Below, in pieces: positions 49,303 to 59,463 of a stretch of DNA of 64,000 bases (its first letter is position 1; each line of letters opens with the position of its first letter). The stretch lies in contig CP067379.1 of assembly GCA_019565575.1 (NCBI GenBank), positions 1,054,001 to 1,118,000 on the forward strand. Direction: 5' to 3'. The position numbers and the translations under genes were made by a program. Origin of the DNA: Flavobacterium covae. GTDB taxonomy: Bacteria; Bacteroidota; Bacteroidia; Flavobacteriales; Flavobacteriaceae. The notes under the pieces were generated by a model. That model had not been told where the DNA came from, did not search any database, and worked only from the letters and a program-made list of their open reading frames with translations.

Positions 49303-49488
49303 AATTTTATCAATCAAATCAAACATAGGACAACGTTTGCATCTTTTTGATTCTTTTTTCTTGTATTTTTCACAACATTTTGACTTGCACTTTTCAGCTT
49401 TTTTGTGTAATCTTTCTAAAGCTTTTTCGTGATTGTCCTTGTTTTTATTTTTTTCTTTTTGCTCAAAACAAGCGTTATTTGGCTTCAT
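49285..49488 (-). CDS. Small Lys/Cys-rich hypothetical protein
   Basis: A 67-residue, strongly basic protein with seven Cys in its middle and end (CKSKCCEKY, RCKRCP), preceded by a helical Lys/Glu/Asn-rich part. It overlaps the 3' end of the ferritin gene by 14 bases and ends at a terminator, so it is cotranscribed with ferritin. The Cys pattern could bind metal, which would fit an iron-storage neighbour, but I know of no characterised relative. Confidence 0.55.
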   Translation of the reverse strand: MKPNNACFEQKEKNKNKDNHEKALERLHKKAEKCKSKCCEKYKKKESKRCKRCPMFDLIDKIKTPSK

Positions 49489-49984
49489 TATTTTTATTTG
49501 TTATTTGAAGTATGTCTCTATCAAATAAATACAAACCACCTTTGTCATCACCTATCATGTTTATTTTGTCTAGAATAGATTTTGCTTGTGCTTCTTCCTC
49601 TATTTGCTCTGCTACATACCATTGTAAGAAATTATGTGTTGCATAATCTTTTCCTTCAAAAGTAATGTGTACTAAATCATTAATTGAATCAGATACAAAT
49701 AATTCATGTTTATACAATTCTTCAAACATTTCTTGAAAAGTGTTGAAGGATGTTTTTGGCATTTTTAAATCAGTTATTAAGGCATGCCCTCCTCGTTCGT
49801 TTACATATTTTACTAATTTAAGCATGTGCATACGCTCTTCGTCAGATTGTAAATACATAAAACGGGCAATTCCTTCAAAGCCATGTATTTCTGCCCAACA
49901 AGCCATAGATAAATATACTTGTGATGATTCGGCTTCTATTCTAATTTGCTTATTTAACGCGTCTTCAATATTCTTTTGTAACAT
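49475..49984 (-). CDS. ftnA: Ferritin
   Basis: Intact, about 169 residues. Bacterial non-haem ferritin, an iron-oxidising 24-mer storage shell. Ferroxidase-centre residues are visible: Glu in RIEAESSQVYLSM, the ExxH in DEERMHMLKL, and Glu/Gln in FLQWYVAEQIEEE. The ATG at 49984 (MLQKNIEDALNKQ) is chosen over an in-frame codon at 50005, because a TACCTTTG promoter box lies at 50007-50014 and the transcript would start at about 50000. Confidence 0.93.
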   Translation of the reverse strand: MLQKNIEDALNKQIRIEAESSQVYLSMACWAEIHGFEGIARFMYLQSDEERMHMLKLVKYVNERGGHALITDLKMPKTSFNTFQEMFEELYKHELFVSDSINDLVHITFEGKDYATHNFLQWYVAEQIEEEAQAKSILDKINMIGDDKGGLYLFDRDILQITNKNNEAK

Positions 49985-50006
49985 AAAAATAGGTTTGTTT
50001 ACCAAG

Positions 50007-50014
50007 CAAAGGTA
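50007..50014 (-). promoter_or_regulatory. Ferritin promoter box (TACCTTTG)
   Basis: A TAnnTTTG match on the minus strand, 22 bases before the ferritin ATG. Confidence 0.6.
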
Positions 50015-50210
50015 CGAAAAAATGTTAGGTTATAATTAGGTTACTTAATTTTCTTAATTATTTCCTTTAGATGAAATATATGAGAGTATGTCTTTTTTTA
50101 ATTAAAAATGAGAGGAATAATTAATAATTGAAATGAATAAATTCCTTAATATGTTTTGTTATTCCTTATTCTATGTAATGTTAGGTTTTACATATATTTT
50201 TTTAAAGAGA

Positions 50211-50341
50211 AAAGGGTATTCTAAAAAAGTAATCTTATTATGTCTATCATAAAGAGAAATGATTTAGTTTTTATGCTGTAATTTCTCTTGTACTTGAAAC
50301 GATGAACGAAAATTTGAATAATTATTTTTAGAAAACCCTTT
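50211..50341. repeat. MITE-like element with terminal inverted repeats
   Basis: The left end AAAGGGTATTCTAAAAA and the reverse complement of the right end, AAAGGGTTTTCTAAAAA, differ at one of 17 bases. The interior has a second small palindrome (AGAGAAAT / ATTTCTCT). The TIRs resemble those of the 1830-2010 element. It fills the gap between metG and ferritin, and no gene is present in 50015-50364. Confidence 0.6.
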
Positions 50342-50364
50342 ATCTGTATTTTGAAATTTGTGTA

Positions 50365-52439
50365 TTAAGCTATTGTGGCTCCGTTTTCAACTCCTTCATT
50401 TTCAGGATTTACAAAAACTAGTTTACCTTCCGTGTTTTGAGTTAATAAAAGCATTCCTTGACTTTCTACGCCACGTAAAGCGCGTGGGGCTAGATTTACT
50501 AAAACAGTTACACGTTTACCAATCACTTCCTCTGGTGTAAAATGTTCTGCAATTCCTGAAACAATTGTACGAATATCAATTCCTGTATCTACTTTTAAAA
50601 CTAACAATTTATCAGCTTTTGGCATTTTTTCGGCTTCGATAATAGTTCCTACACGTAAATCTATTTTTGAAAAATCATCAAAAGTAGCGGTTTCTTTTTG
50701 AGGCATAATGTTATTTTTTGTTGAAGCTTTTTCAGCAGCATTAGCTGTTTTGGTTGCTTCTAATTTGTCAATTTGTTTTTGTATTTCAGTATCTTCGATT
50801 TGGGCAAATAAAACATCTGTTTTTTCAGTCAAGATGAGGTGTCCTGCGGGTAATAAATCTGATGTTTTAGCCACTTTGTTCCAATCTAGTTGCTCTAGAT
50901 TTAAGATTTTAGCTAATTTATTAGCTGTAAAAGGTAAAAAAGGTTCAGTTAATACACGTAAAGCAGCTGCTATTTGTAGAGCTACATACATTTGTGTTTT
51001 TACTCGTTCTGGATCTGTTTTAACCATTTTCCAAGGTTCCTCATCAGCTAAATATTTATTACCTAAACGAGCTACATTCATCATTTCACCTAAAGCTTCT
51101 CTAAATCTATAACGTTCAATAGAAGATGCTATTACGGCTGGATAGGCTTTTAATTCAGTTAATGTTTGTTCATCAACTTCTGTAAAAGTATTTGGAGTAG
51201 GAACAATTCCGTTGTAGTATTTGTTAGTTAAAACAACTACTCGATTAATAAAATTTCCAAAGATGGCTGCTAGTTCATTATTGTTTCTTGCTTGAAAATC
51301 TTTCCAAGTAAAATCATTGTCTTTTGTTTCTGGAGCATTAGCAGTTAGAGCATAACGTAATACATCTTGTTTTTCTGGAAAGTCAGATAAATACTCATGT
51401 AGCCATACCGCCCAGTTTTTAGAAGTAGATAATTTATTTCCTTCTAGATTTAAGAATTCATTAGCGGGTACATTATCGGGTAAAATGTAATCTCCATGTG
51501 CTTTTAGCATGGCAGGAAAAATTACACAATGAAAAACAATGTTATCTTTTCCTATAAAATGAACCAATTTAGTGTCCTGATCTTTCCAATACGGTTCCCA
51601 TTCTTTACCTTCTTTTTGTGCCCATTCTTTAGTAGAGGAAATATAGCCAATAGGAGCATCAAACCAAACGTATAATTTTTTACCTTCAGCACCTTCTACA
51701 GGGACATCAATCCCCCAGTCTAGGTCGCGTGTTACTGCTCGAGGTTTTAATCCGTCATTTAGCCATGAACTTACCTGACCATATACATTTGATTTCCAGT
51801 CATTTTTATGTCCCTCAATAATCCATTCTTTTAAAAAAGTATCATATTGATCTAAAGGTAAAAACCAATGTTTTGTTGATTTTAGAATAGGTGTTGTTCC
51901 TGTTATAGTTGATTTTGGATTGATTAAATCCGTTGCATTTAAAGAAGTTCCACATTTTTCACACTGATCACCGTAAGCCTCTTCATTAGCACATTTAGGA
52001 CAAGTTCCCGTTACAAATCGGTCTGCTAAAAATTGTTGTGCTTCTTCATCAAATAGTTGATCTGTAGTTTCCTCTATAAATTTGTTTTCCTCATACATTT
52101 TTCTAAAAAAAGAAGAAGCCGTTTCATGATGTATCTTTGCAGAAGTTCTTGAATAATTATCAAAAGAAATTCCAAAGTCTTCAAAAGATTTACGAATAAT
52201 TCCGTCGTATTTATCAATTACTTCTTGTGGAGTAATACCTTCTTTTTAGCTTTCATAGAAATAGCTACACCGTGTTCATCACTTCCACAAATGAAAACCA
52301 CATCTTTTCCTTGTAAACGTAAGTATCGAGCGTAAATATCCGATGGCACATATACCCCAGCTAAATGACCAATATGAATAGGACCATTAGTATAAGGTAA
52401 GGCTGCTGTAATTGTATATCTTTTTGGATTTATTATCAT
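50365..52439 (-). CDS. metG: Methionyl-tRNA synthetase (one frameshift)
   Basis: About 691 residues. HIGH motif PIHIGHLAG (residues about 20-28), Cys-type zinc knuckle [18 protein letters not shown], catalytic-domain [15 protein letters not shown], and KMSKS counterpart [11 protein letters not shown]. The anticodon-binding helix bundle follows, then a C-terminal tRNA-binding domain ([20 protein letters not shown]), as in the long MetRS form. The frame breaks near 52246 (one A missing from AKKEG). The gene is essential, so the break is almost certainly a sequence error. A TATTTTTG promoter box lies at 52491. Confidence 0.95.
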
Positions 52440-52490
52440 AGTAAATCAATTTTTTAAAAACGATTTGAAACAAGTATAAATTTAAGGCTA

Positions 52491-52498
52491 CAAAAATA
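52491..52498 (-). promoter_or_regulatory. metG promoter box (TATTTTTG)
   Basis: A TAnnTTTG match on the minus strand, 52 bases before the metG ATG. Confidence 0.5.
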
Positions 52499-52696
52499 CT
52501 ATTCTATTTTGTATTCAGATAAAAAAAGCATGATATAAAATAAAAAACTCAATTTAAATGTTTGAAAAGATTATTAAGAAGATACGATTTTAGCACTAAT
52601 ACTATTTAAACATAAAATATACTGGATTAAAAAGTAAAATTCTCGATCTGTTTTTTTATTTTAAAACAACTCTAATAAACGGTTGAGTATATAATT

Positions 52697-52884
52697 GAAA
52701 TCATCATTAGTTCGAGCGCGCATCGCATCGAGAATCAAGACTAATTTTTAGATACTGCATTAAAAAAGTGTCTAAATCAACATACAGTTTGTCACTCCTA
52801 CGTAAAATAGGAGTCTCATAATAAATATTATGTAATTTCTCCCTTTGGCCGTAATGAAAAGATTGCGAACTTTTTGGACAGTCT
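52697..52884. repeat. MITE-like repeat, copy B
   Basis: The right TIR ACTTTTTGGACAGTCT (52869-52884) is identical to that of copy A; the left TIR is degenerate. The interior shares GGAGTCTCATAAT and ATTTCTCCCTTTGG with copies A and C. The outer segment at 52697-52755 (GAAATCATCATTAGTTCGA, CGCATCGAGAATCAA) also occurs in copy C. The region 52440-52905 otherwise contains only the metG promoter. Confidence 0.7.
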
Positions 52885-52942
52885 CAAGATTAAAAAAATA
52901 GTATTATGAGGAAATTTCAAAGTTTAAAAGGTATAATATTTT

Positions 52943-53197
52943 TTGAGAATATTTTATATAAACAGAAAATATTTATCGAATAAAGAAGATAAGATTAATA
53001 TAAGTAAATATTTCTTCATACTTATTTGTTTCGGTTTATTAGTTAGTTTTGCAATCTATAAGTATTTTTCAGAAAACATGAAATTTCATCTTTTATTTTT
53101 TTTTAATTTTTTATTGTTCTTATTCACAAAAAAATATGATTACACCACCTTATTTAAAGAAAGGAGATACCGTAGCTATTGTGGCTACAGCTCGTAA
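52943..53197 (+). CDS. Possible small membrane protein
   Basis: An 84-codon frame with two hydrophobic segments (FFILICFGLLVSFAIY and FHLLFFFNFLLFLF). It has no good start here, but an ATG at 52906 lies in another frame, so a one-base error could give a longer N-terminus. The last 60 bases overlap ldcA and may be out of frame. It could be a real two-helix protein or chance in AT-rich DNA. Confidence 0.3.
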   Translation: MRIFYINRKYLSNKEDKINISKYFFILICFGLLVSFAIYKYFSENMKFHLLFFFNFLLFLFTKKYDYTTLFKERRYRSYCGYSS

Positions 53198-54039
53198 AAA
53201 CATAGATGATAATTTAAAACCCGCAATAGAATTGCTAAAAAGTTGGGGATTAGAAGTTAAGATAGGTAGTACAATTGGCTTAGACTTAAATCAATTAGCA
53301 GGAACAGATGAGCAACGCGCAAAAGATTTTCAAGAGCAATTAGATAATCCAAATATTAAAATGATTTGGTGTGTACGCGGGGGGTATGGAACTGTAAGAA
53401 TGATTGATTTGTTAGATTTTACTAAGTTTAAGCAAAATCCAAAATGGATTGTAGGTTTTAGTGATGTAACCGTTTTACACAGCCATCTAAACACAATGGG
53501 ATATAAAAGTATTCATGGTATAATGCCTGTAACTGTGGCTAAAGCAACCAAAGAAGCGAAAGAATCTATGCGAATAGCACTGTTTAATGATGAGCAATTA
53601 GAATATACAATTTTGCCGCATTTTATGAATCGTTTAGGATTGGTTAAAGGACAATTAGTAGGAGGGAATTTATCCATTTTGTATAGTTTATTTGGATCTG
53701 CTTCCAGCGATTGACTGTACAGATAAAATTTTATTCATAGAAGATCTTGATGAATATTTATATCATATTGATCGTATGATGATGAACTTGAAACGCAATG
53801 GATGTTTAGAAAGTATTAAAGGAATTGTTGTAGGAGGAATGACCAAAATGAAAGATAATGAAATTCCCTGGGGTAAAGATGCCTTGCAAATCGTGGAAGA
53901 TGTAACAAAAAAATACAATATTCCTATTATTTACGAATTTCCAGCAGGTCATATAAAAGATAACAGAGCATTGATTCTTGGATCAGAAGTAGTATTAGAT
54001 GTTAACAAAGAATGTTCTAAGGTTATTTTTAAACCATAA
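53136..54039 (+). CDS. LD-carboxypeptidase, S66 family (one frameshift)
   Basis: About 301 residues. S66 peptidases remove the terminal D-alanine from muropeptide tetrapeptides. Visible: PPYLKKGDTVAIVATA, CVRGGYGTVRMIDLLDF (catalytic Ser region normally RGGYG), GFSDVTVLHSHLN, VGGNLSILYSLFG, then after the break ILFIEDLDEYLYHIDRMMMN (catalytic Glu) and FPAGHIKDNRAL (catalytic His). The frame breaks at 53701-53707, an extra C in cttccag. It is followed closely by yraN on the same strand. Confidence 0.88.
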
Positions 54040-54075
54040 TAATAGAAGTAATTATTGTTAATAAAAATAAAAGGT

Positions 54076-54435
54076 ATGGCAGAACATAACGAAATAGGTA
54101 AACAAGGAGAAAAAGCCGCAGTTGAGTATTTGCTTCAAAACAATTATGAAATTTTAGAACAAAATTATCAAGCTAGAAAAGCTGAAATAGATATTATTGC
54201 ACGTAAAGACAATTGGTTAATTGTTATAGAGGTTAAAACTAGAACTTCTGTTGACTATGGTAATCCTGAAGATTTTGTTAATAAAAAGAAAATAAAATTA
54301 TTGGTAAAAGCAATAGACGAGTATGTTCAAGAAACAAATTTAGATCTTGAAATTCGTTTCGATATTATAGCAATAATAAAAAAAAATGAAGTTCACACAA
54401 TAGAACACTTAGTTGATGCGTTTTATTATTTTTAA
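54076..54435 (+). CDS. YraN/UPF0102 family nuclease-fold protein
   Basis: Intact, about 119 residues from the ATG at 54076 (MAEHNEIGKQGEKAA). The restriction-endonuclease-like core is visible: EKAAVEYLL, ILEQNYQARKAEIDIIARK (conserved Asp) and LIVIEVKTRTS (E-x-K). The upstream TTG at 54055 is not preferred. It lies 36 bases after the LD-carboxypeptidase gene and is probably cotranscribed. Role in the cell is unknown for most members. Confidence 0.88.
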   Translation: MAEHNEIGKQGEKAAVEYLLQNNYEILEQNYQARKAEIDIIARKDNWLIVIEVKTRTSVDYGNPEDFVNKKKIKLLVKAIDEYVQETNLDLEIRFDIIAIIKKNEVHTIEHLVDAFYYF

Positions 54436-54504
54436 TAAAAGGTGAAAAAACAAACAATAAATTATATTTGATAAAAAATTTGTGTTTATTTTGTGAATTA
54501 TAAA

Positions 54505-54512
54505 TATATTTG
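54505..54512 (+). promoter_or_regulatory. Bacteroidota promoter box (TATATTTG)
   Basis: A TAnnTTTG match with a TTG 22 bases further upstream (54480-54482), 87 bases before the ATG at 54599. Confidence 0.55.
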
Positions 54513-54598
54513 CATACTGTGAGGTTATTTATTTTACATTATACATTCTAAAAAACAAACTAACAATGAGTGAAAATTAAAATTTAAATTCCCCAGAA

Positions 54599-55261
54599 AT
54601 GAAAACAATTTCTTCTGTAGTAGAAAACTACATCAGGTCTAAGCCATTTTTATTAAATGCGTTATCGCAAGGTATTATCAATCTTACTTCTTTAGCAAGA
54701 TTAATCACAGAAGAGCTCGAAGCTGAATTAGGAAAAGATGTAAAACAAGGTGCTATTATTATGGCTCTGAAAAGACTATCGGAAGATTTAAGCTTTCAGG
54801 TAAACCATAAGATTACAAAGGTTTTAAGAGAAATCGGTGAAATAACAGTTCGTTCTTCTTTGAATGATTATACGTATTTAGTTTCTGATAGTATTTTTCA
54901 AAAACAAGCCGAGTTAATAACTGAGCTTAATAAACGACAAGATGTATTTTTTACTTCTTCGAGAGGTGTTAATGAAGCGAACATAGTTGTTAGTGATTCT
55001 GTAAGTGAACTCGTTGATAAATATTTTAAGGATGAAAGATTAACTCAAAAATTAGAAAATCTTTCCTCTATAACTGTTAAACTTCCTAAAGAAAATACTG
55101 TTACCCCTGGTATTTATTATTTTATTTTCCAGCGCCTTGCTTGGGAGGGTATTATTATATATGAAGTTATTTCTACCTCTAATGAATTTACAGTATTAGT
55201 AGATGATAATGTAGTAGATAAAGCCTTTAAAATAATTAAAGACTTAAAGTTAACGAAATAG
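54599..55261 (+). CDS. Conserved flavobacterial protein, ACT-like C-terminus
   Basis: Intact, 220 residues, soluble. The N-terminal 75 residues look like a winged-helix module (INLTSLARLITEELEAELGK, QGAIIMALKRLSEDLSF). The C-terminal part alternates strands and helices in an ACT-like pattern (SSITVKLPKENTVTPGIYYF, VISTSNEFTVLVDDNVVDKA). Similar proteins are sometimes annotated aspartate kinase because of the ACT-like end, but no kinase domain is present. It has its own promoter and a strong terminator. Ligand-responsive regulation is an inference. Confidence 0.65.
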   Translation: MKTISSVVENYIRSKPFLLNALSQGIINLTSLARLITEELEAELGKDVKQGAIIMALKRLSEDLSFQVNHKITKVLREIGEITVRSSLNDYTYLVSDSIFQKQAELITELNKRQDVFFTSSRGVNEANIVVSDSVSELVDKYFKDERLTQKLENLSSITVKLPKENTVTPGIYYFIFQRLAWEGIIIYEVISTSNEFTVLVDDNVVDKAFKIIKDLKLTK

Positions 55262-55291
55262 AATTTTTCAACTAAGTAAGTGATTTCATCT

Positions 55292-55332
55292 AACTCATCA
55301 AGAAAATTTTCTTTTCTTGATGAGTTTTTTAC
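55292..55332. terminator. Strong bidirectional terminator
   Basis: AACTCATCAAGAAAA pairs with TTTTCTTGATGAGTT in a perfect 15-bp stem with a five-base loop, followed by TTTTTT. It lies between the convergent ACT-like gene and mfd. Confidence 0.88.
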
Positions 55333-55357
55333 CTTTTTTTAAATTTAAGATATTTTT

Positions 55358-58300
55358 CTAAATCATTTGAATTAACTCTAATGCTTTTTTGATAGATTTT
55401 ACATTTTCGAAAGTTAACAATAAACGAAGCCCGTTTTTAGTTTCTTTTTCCTTCATTTTGCAAAGATTTGCATTTTGTTGTATAAATTGTAAGACTTTGT
55501 GAAAACGGGAAGATTGATAGTAATCACTTTGTTGATCTCCTACAAAATAACAAACCAGTTTACCTTGTTTTAATACTATTTTTTCAATTCCTAAATGAGT
55601 TGCTTTCCATTTTAAACGCAAGCTATCTAATAAGGCTAAACCAGATTTAGATAATTTCCCGAAACGATCTTCCAATTGTTTTTGGTATTCTTGTAGTTTT
55701 TCTTCGGTTTTAATGATCGCTAATTCATTATACAAATTCAAACGTTCAGTTACACTGTTTATGTATTCATCTGAAAAAAGCAGTTCAAAATCAGTATCAA
55801 TTTGAAGGTCTTTTACATATTCCTTTGTTTCAATATTACTTTCTTCTGGATATAAATCTTTAAATTCGTTTTCTTTTAATTCTTCAATAGCTTCTTGCAT
55901 AATTTTTTGATAGGTTTCAAAACCAATTTCATTAATGAAACCGCTTTGTTCACCACCTAATAAATCACCAGCACCTCGAATTTCTAAGTCTTTCATTGCA
56001 ATATTAAAACCGCTGCCTAATTCACTAAATTGTGTCAATGCTTGAATACGTTTACGCGCCTCTTCGGTCATTACGGAATAAGGAGGAGTTATAAAATAAC
56101 AGAAAGCCTTTTTATTACTTCTTCCCACACGACCACGCATTTGATGTAAATCCGATAATCCAAAATTATTGGCATTGTTTACAAAAATAGTATTGGCATT
56201 TGGTACATCTAAACCGCTTTCAATTATAGTAGTAGCAACCAAAACATCAAATTCGCCTTCCATAAATGAAAGCATAATTTCTTCTAATTGTTTTCCTTCC
56301 ATCTGTCCATGACCAATACCAACTTTTGCATTGGGTACTAAACGTTGAATCATTCCAGCAATTTCCTTGATATTTTCCAAACGATTATTTATGAAATAGA
56401 CTTGACCTCCTCTTTCAATTTCGTATGAAATAGCATCACGAATTACTTCTTCATTAAATCCTATTATTTGTGTATCAATAGGATAACGATTAGGAGGGGG
56501 AGTGCTAATTACAGATAGATCTCTTGCAGCCATTAAAGAAAATTGTAACGTTCTAGGGATAGGTGTTGCCGTCAGTGTTAATGTGTCCACATTATTAGCA
56601 ATCGTCTTTAATTTGTCTTTTACGTTTACCCCAAATTTTTGTTCCTCATCAATAATTAGTAATCCTAAATCTTTAAATTTAATATTTTTGTTGACCAATT
56701 GATGAGTACCTATAATAATATCTAATTTACCAGATTCAAGATCTTTTAGAATTTCAGATTTTTGTTTGGTTGTTCTAAAACGGTTTAAGTAACTGACGTT
56801 TACAGGTAAGTCTTTTAAACGTGATTTAAATGTTCTAAAATGTTGGTAGGCAAGAATAGTTGTGGGAACTAAAACAGCAACTTGTTTACTATTATCTACG
56901 GCTTTAAAAGCGGCACGAATGGCAACTTCTGTTTTCCCAAATCCCACATCGCCACAAACTAAACGATCCATAGGACGTTCGTTTTCCATATCCGCTTTTA
57001 CATCTTGAGTTGCTTTTAGTTGGTCGGGTGTATCTTCATAAATAAAAGAACTTTCTAGTTCGTGTTGTAAATAACTATCAGGTGCAAAAGCATATCCTTT
57101 ATCTAAACGACGTTTGGCATAAAGCTGAATTAAGTTAAATGCAATATGTTTAACACGAGCTTTTGTTTTTTGTTTTAAGGTTTTCCAAGCATTTGAACCT
57201 AATTTATAGATCTTAGGAGGTGTGCCATCCTTTCCATTGTATTTTGATATTTTGTGTAATGAATGAATGCTTACATATACAATATCATTATCAGCATAAA
57301 TTAGTTTAATAGCTTCTTGCGTTTTGCCTTCAACTTGAATTTTTGTAGACCACCAAATTTTCCAATTCCATGATCTATATGTGTTACATAATCACCTACA
57401 CTCAAAGAATTTAGCTCTTTTAGTGTGATATTTTGCTTTTTAGCATATCCATTTTTAATGGAAAATTTATGATAACGTTCAAAAATTTGATGATCAGTAT
57501 AACAAGCTATTTGATTTTCTTCGTCTATAAAGCCTTGGTATAGAGGTAAAACAATAGTTTCATAATCTTTAGCAAAATGTTCGTGCTGTTCTTCATCCAT
57601 TGACTCAAAAATATCATGGAAACGTTTAGCTTGTTGTTCATTAGCACAAAACAAAAAGTTTTTTAGCTCATTCTGACGATTATTTTTTAAATTTTCCATT
57701 AATAAATCAAATTGTTTATTAAAGGAAGGTTGTGGTTTTGTATAAAATTCAAAAGTGTTTTGAATCTTAAAAGTAGGTTTAGCAGATATTTCTACTATTG
57801 AAAAATTTAATGCTTGTTTGATAAATGTTTCTTGGTTTACGAACAAATCATTAGGGGTAGCATGTTTAAGATCTTTCGATAATTTTTCAAAACTTTCTTC
57901 TGCTTTTGCAAAAAGCTTATCTAAACTATTTAGTAAGGAATCTGCATTTTGAATAAAAATGGAGGTTTTAGGATGAATGTATTCTAAAAAACTTTCACGT
58001 TTTTCTTCTAATAATTTATTTTCAAAATTAGGAATAATCGTAATTTTATTCTTAGTTTCAATAGATAATTGAGTACTTACATCAAAGGTTCTTATGCTAT
58101 CTACCTCATTGCCAAAAAATTCGATTCTATAAGGATTGTCGTTTGAGAAAGAAAAAACATCTAAAATACCTCCACGTACTGAAAATTCACCAGGTTCTGT
58201 AATAAAATCAACACGCTTAAAATCGTATTCAAATAGTACTTCATTGATAAAATCAATTGAAACTTTATCATTAATTGAAATTTTTAAAGTGTTTTTATCT

Positions 58301-58710
58301 AATTCTTTTTAGTGACTACTTTTTCAAAAATGGCTTCCAGGATAGGAAACAATAATACAAGGTTTCTTTCTAGAATTAATCCTATTTAGTACTTCTGAAC
58401 GAAGTAAGACATTTGCGTTATCGGTTTCTTCTATTTGATAAGGTCTTCTGTAAGAGCTAGGATAAAAGAGAACCTCTTTTTCTCCTATTAAGTGTTCTAA
58501 ATCGTTTAATAAATAAGCGGCCTCTTCTTTTTCATTGGCTAATAATAAAAAAGATTTGTCTGTTTTTTGAAATAAGGCTTCTATGACAAATGACAAAGAA
58601 GAGCCTATTAAACCTTTAAGATGAACTTTGTTATCATTGTTTAATAAATGAGCTATTTGGCTGATCTTAGAATGATTAAAAAATGACTGCTTGATATAAT
58701 CGGTATTCAA
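55358..58710 (-). CDS. mfd: Transcription-repair coupling factor Mfd (three frameshifts)
   Basis: About 1,118 residues. Mfd releases stalled RNA polymerase and recruits UvrA. The N-terminal UvrB-like domain (HLKGLIGSSLSFVIEALFQK, YPSSYRRPYQ), the polymerase-interaction domain (LSVGDYVTHIDHGIGKFGGL) and the translocase domain with Walker A GDVGFGKTEVA, DEEQKFGV, TATPIPRTLQ and QMRGRVGRS are all present, as is the C-terminal LDSLRLKWKATHLGI region. Breaks: 58334-58340 (extra C in cttccag), about 58310 (one A) and about 57345 (one A). A lipoprotein gene lies five bases upstream. Confidence 0.94.
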
Positions 58711-58715
58711 AATAA

Positions 58716-59345
58716 TTACTTTATTTCTTCGAATGATGGAACTTCTTGTTTTGTTGGATTTTGGAGATCAGGATTTATATAATATTCTGATTGTTTTCCA
58801 TTAATGCGTTTAATCATATCTTCCTCTCCTTCCTCCATTTGGATATGACTACGACGTACAATTTCTTCTATTTGATCGTTAAAAGCATTTACTTCTAAAT
58901 TTAAATCTGAAACTAACATGACTACTCTTTGTTCAGGGATACGATCAACATTTAAGAACATATTTAGAGCTTTAATTTTTGTAATGATAGCTGAAAGCCT
59001 TACATTAATTTGGGGTTTTTGAAGTTTTATGGGAATTGTGTTGGGTAAAACATCTACTTTTTGTACCAAATTTTTAGTTTTCAATTTAAAAGCATTGAGA
59101 GAACTTTTGGGTTTCTGATATAACTCATTAATAAATAAACGCCATTCATTCCAGTTTAAAGCTATTATTTCTGATTCAGGAGTTAGTTTTCTTTCAGAAA
59201 AAACCCAAGCTTTGTCTAAAGAATTAAAAACTAATTCTTTTTGTTTAATTGATTTTTGAATTTCAATAGAATCGTCTTGTTTTTCTTTTTTACAAGAAAT
59301 AAAAACTAAGATCAAACCTAAATTATAGATAAAAAAAGATTTCAT
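58716..59345 (-). CDS. Hypothetical lipoprotein
   Basis: Intact, 209 residues. The signal peptide ends in a lipobox (LVFISC, Cys at about residue 18), followed by KKEKQDDS, typical of Bacteroidota lipoproteins. The mature protein is helical (IQKSIKQKELVFNSLDKAW, SAIITKIKALNMFLNV, IEEIVRRSHIQMEEGE) with no family I recognise. It lies five bases upstream of mfd with one promoter box at 59365, so the two share a transcript. A functional link to Mfd is not implied. Confidence 0.7.
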   Translation of the reverse strand: MKSFFIYNLGLILVFISCKKEKQDDSIEIQKSIKQKELVFNSLDKAWVFSERKLTPESEIIALNWNEWRLFINELYQKPKSSLNAFKLKTKNLVQKVDVLPNTIPIKLQKPQINVRLSAIITKIKALNMFLNVDRIPEQRVVMLVSDLNLEVNAFNDQIEEIVRRSHIQMEEGEEDMIKRINGKQSEYYINPDLQNPTKQEVPSFEEIK

Positions 59346-59364
59346 TTTAAAAAATTATAGATTA

Positions 59365-59372
59365 CAAAAATA
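59365..59372 (-). promoter_or_regulatory. Promoter box for lipoprotein-mfd (TATTTTTG)
   Basis: A TAnnTTTG match on the minus strand, 20 bases before the lipoprotein ATG. Confidence 0.5.
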
Positions 59373-59435
59373 CAACTTTTGTGTAATGGAAACTAAATCT
59401 ATAATAGATCTTGAAACAGCATAATCATAATTACG

Positions 59436-59443
59436 TATATTTG
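59436..59443 (+). promoter_or_regulatory. Promoter box for threonine dehydrogenase (TATATTTG)
   Basis: A TAnnTTTG match with TTG at 59411-59413, 20 bases before the ATG at 59464. It is divergent from the lipoprotein promoter. Confidence 0.6.
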
Positions 59444-59463
59444 CTTCCTAACTATTTTTAAGA

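Noticed and set aside
54599..55261. Aspartate kinase
   Set aside because: Only an ACT-like C-terminal pattern is present; the kinase domain is missing, so the enzyme name is not supported.
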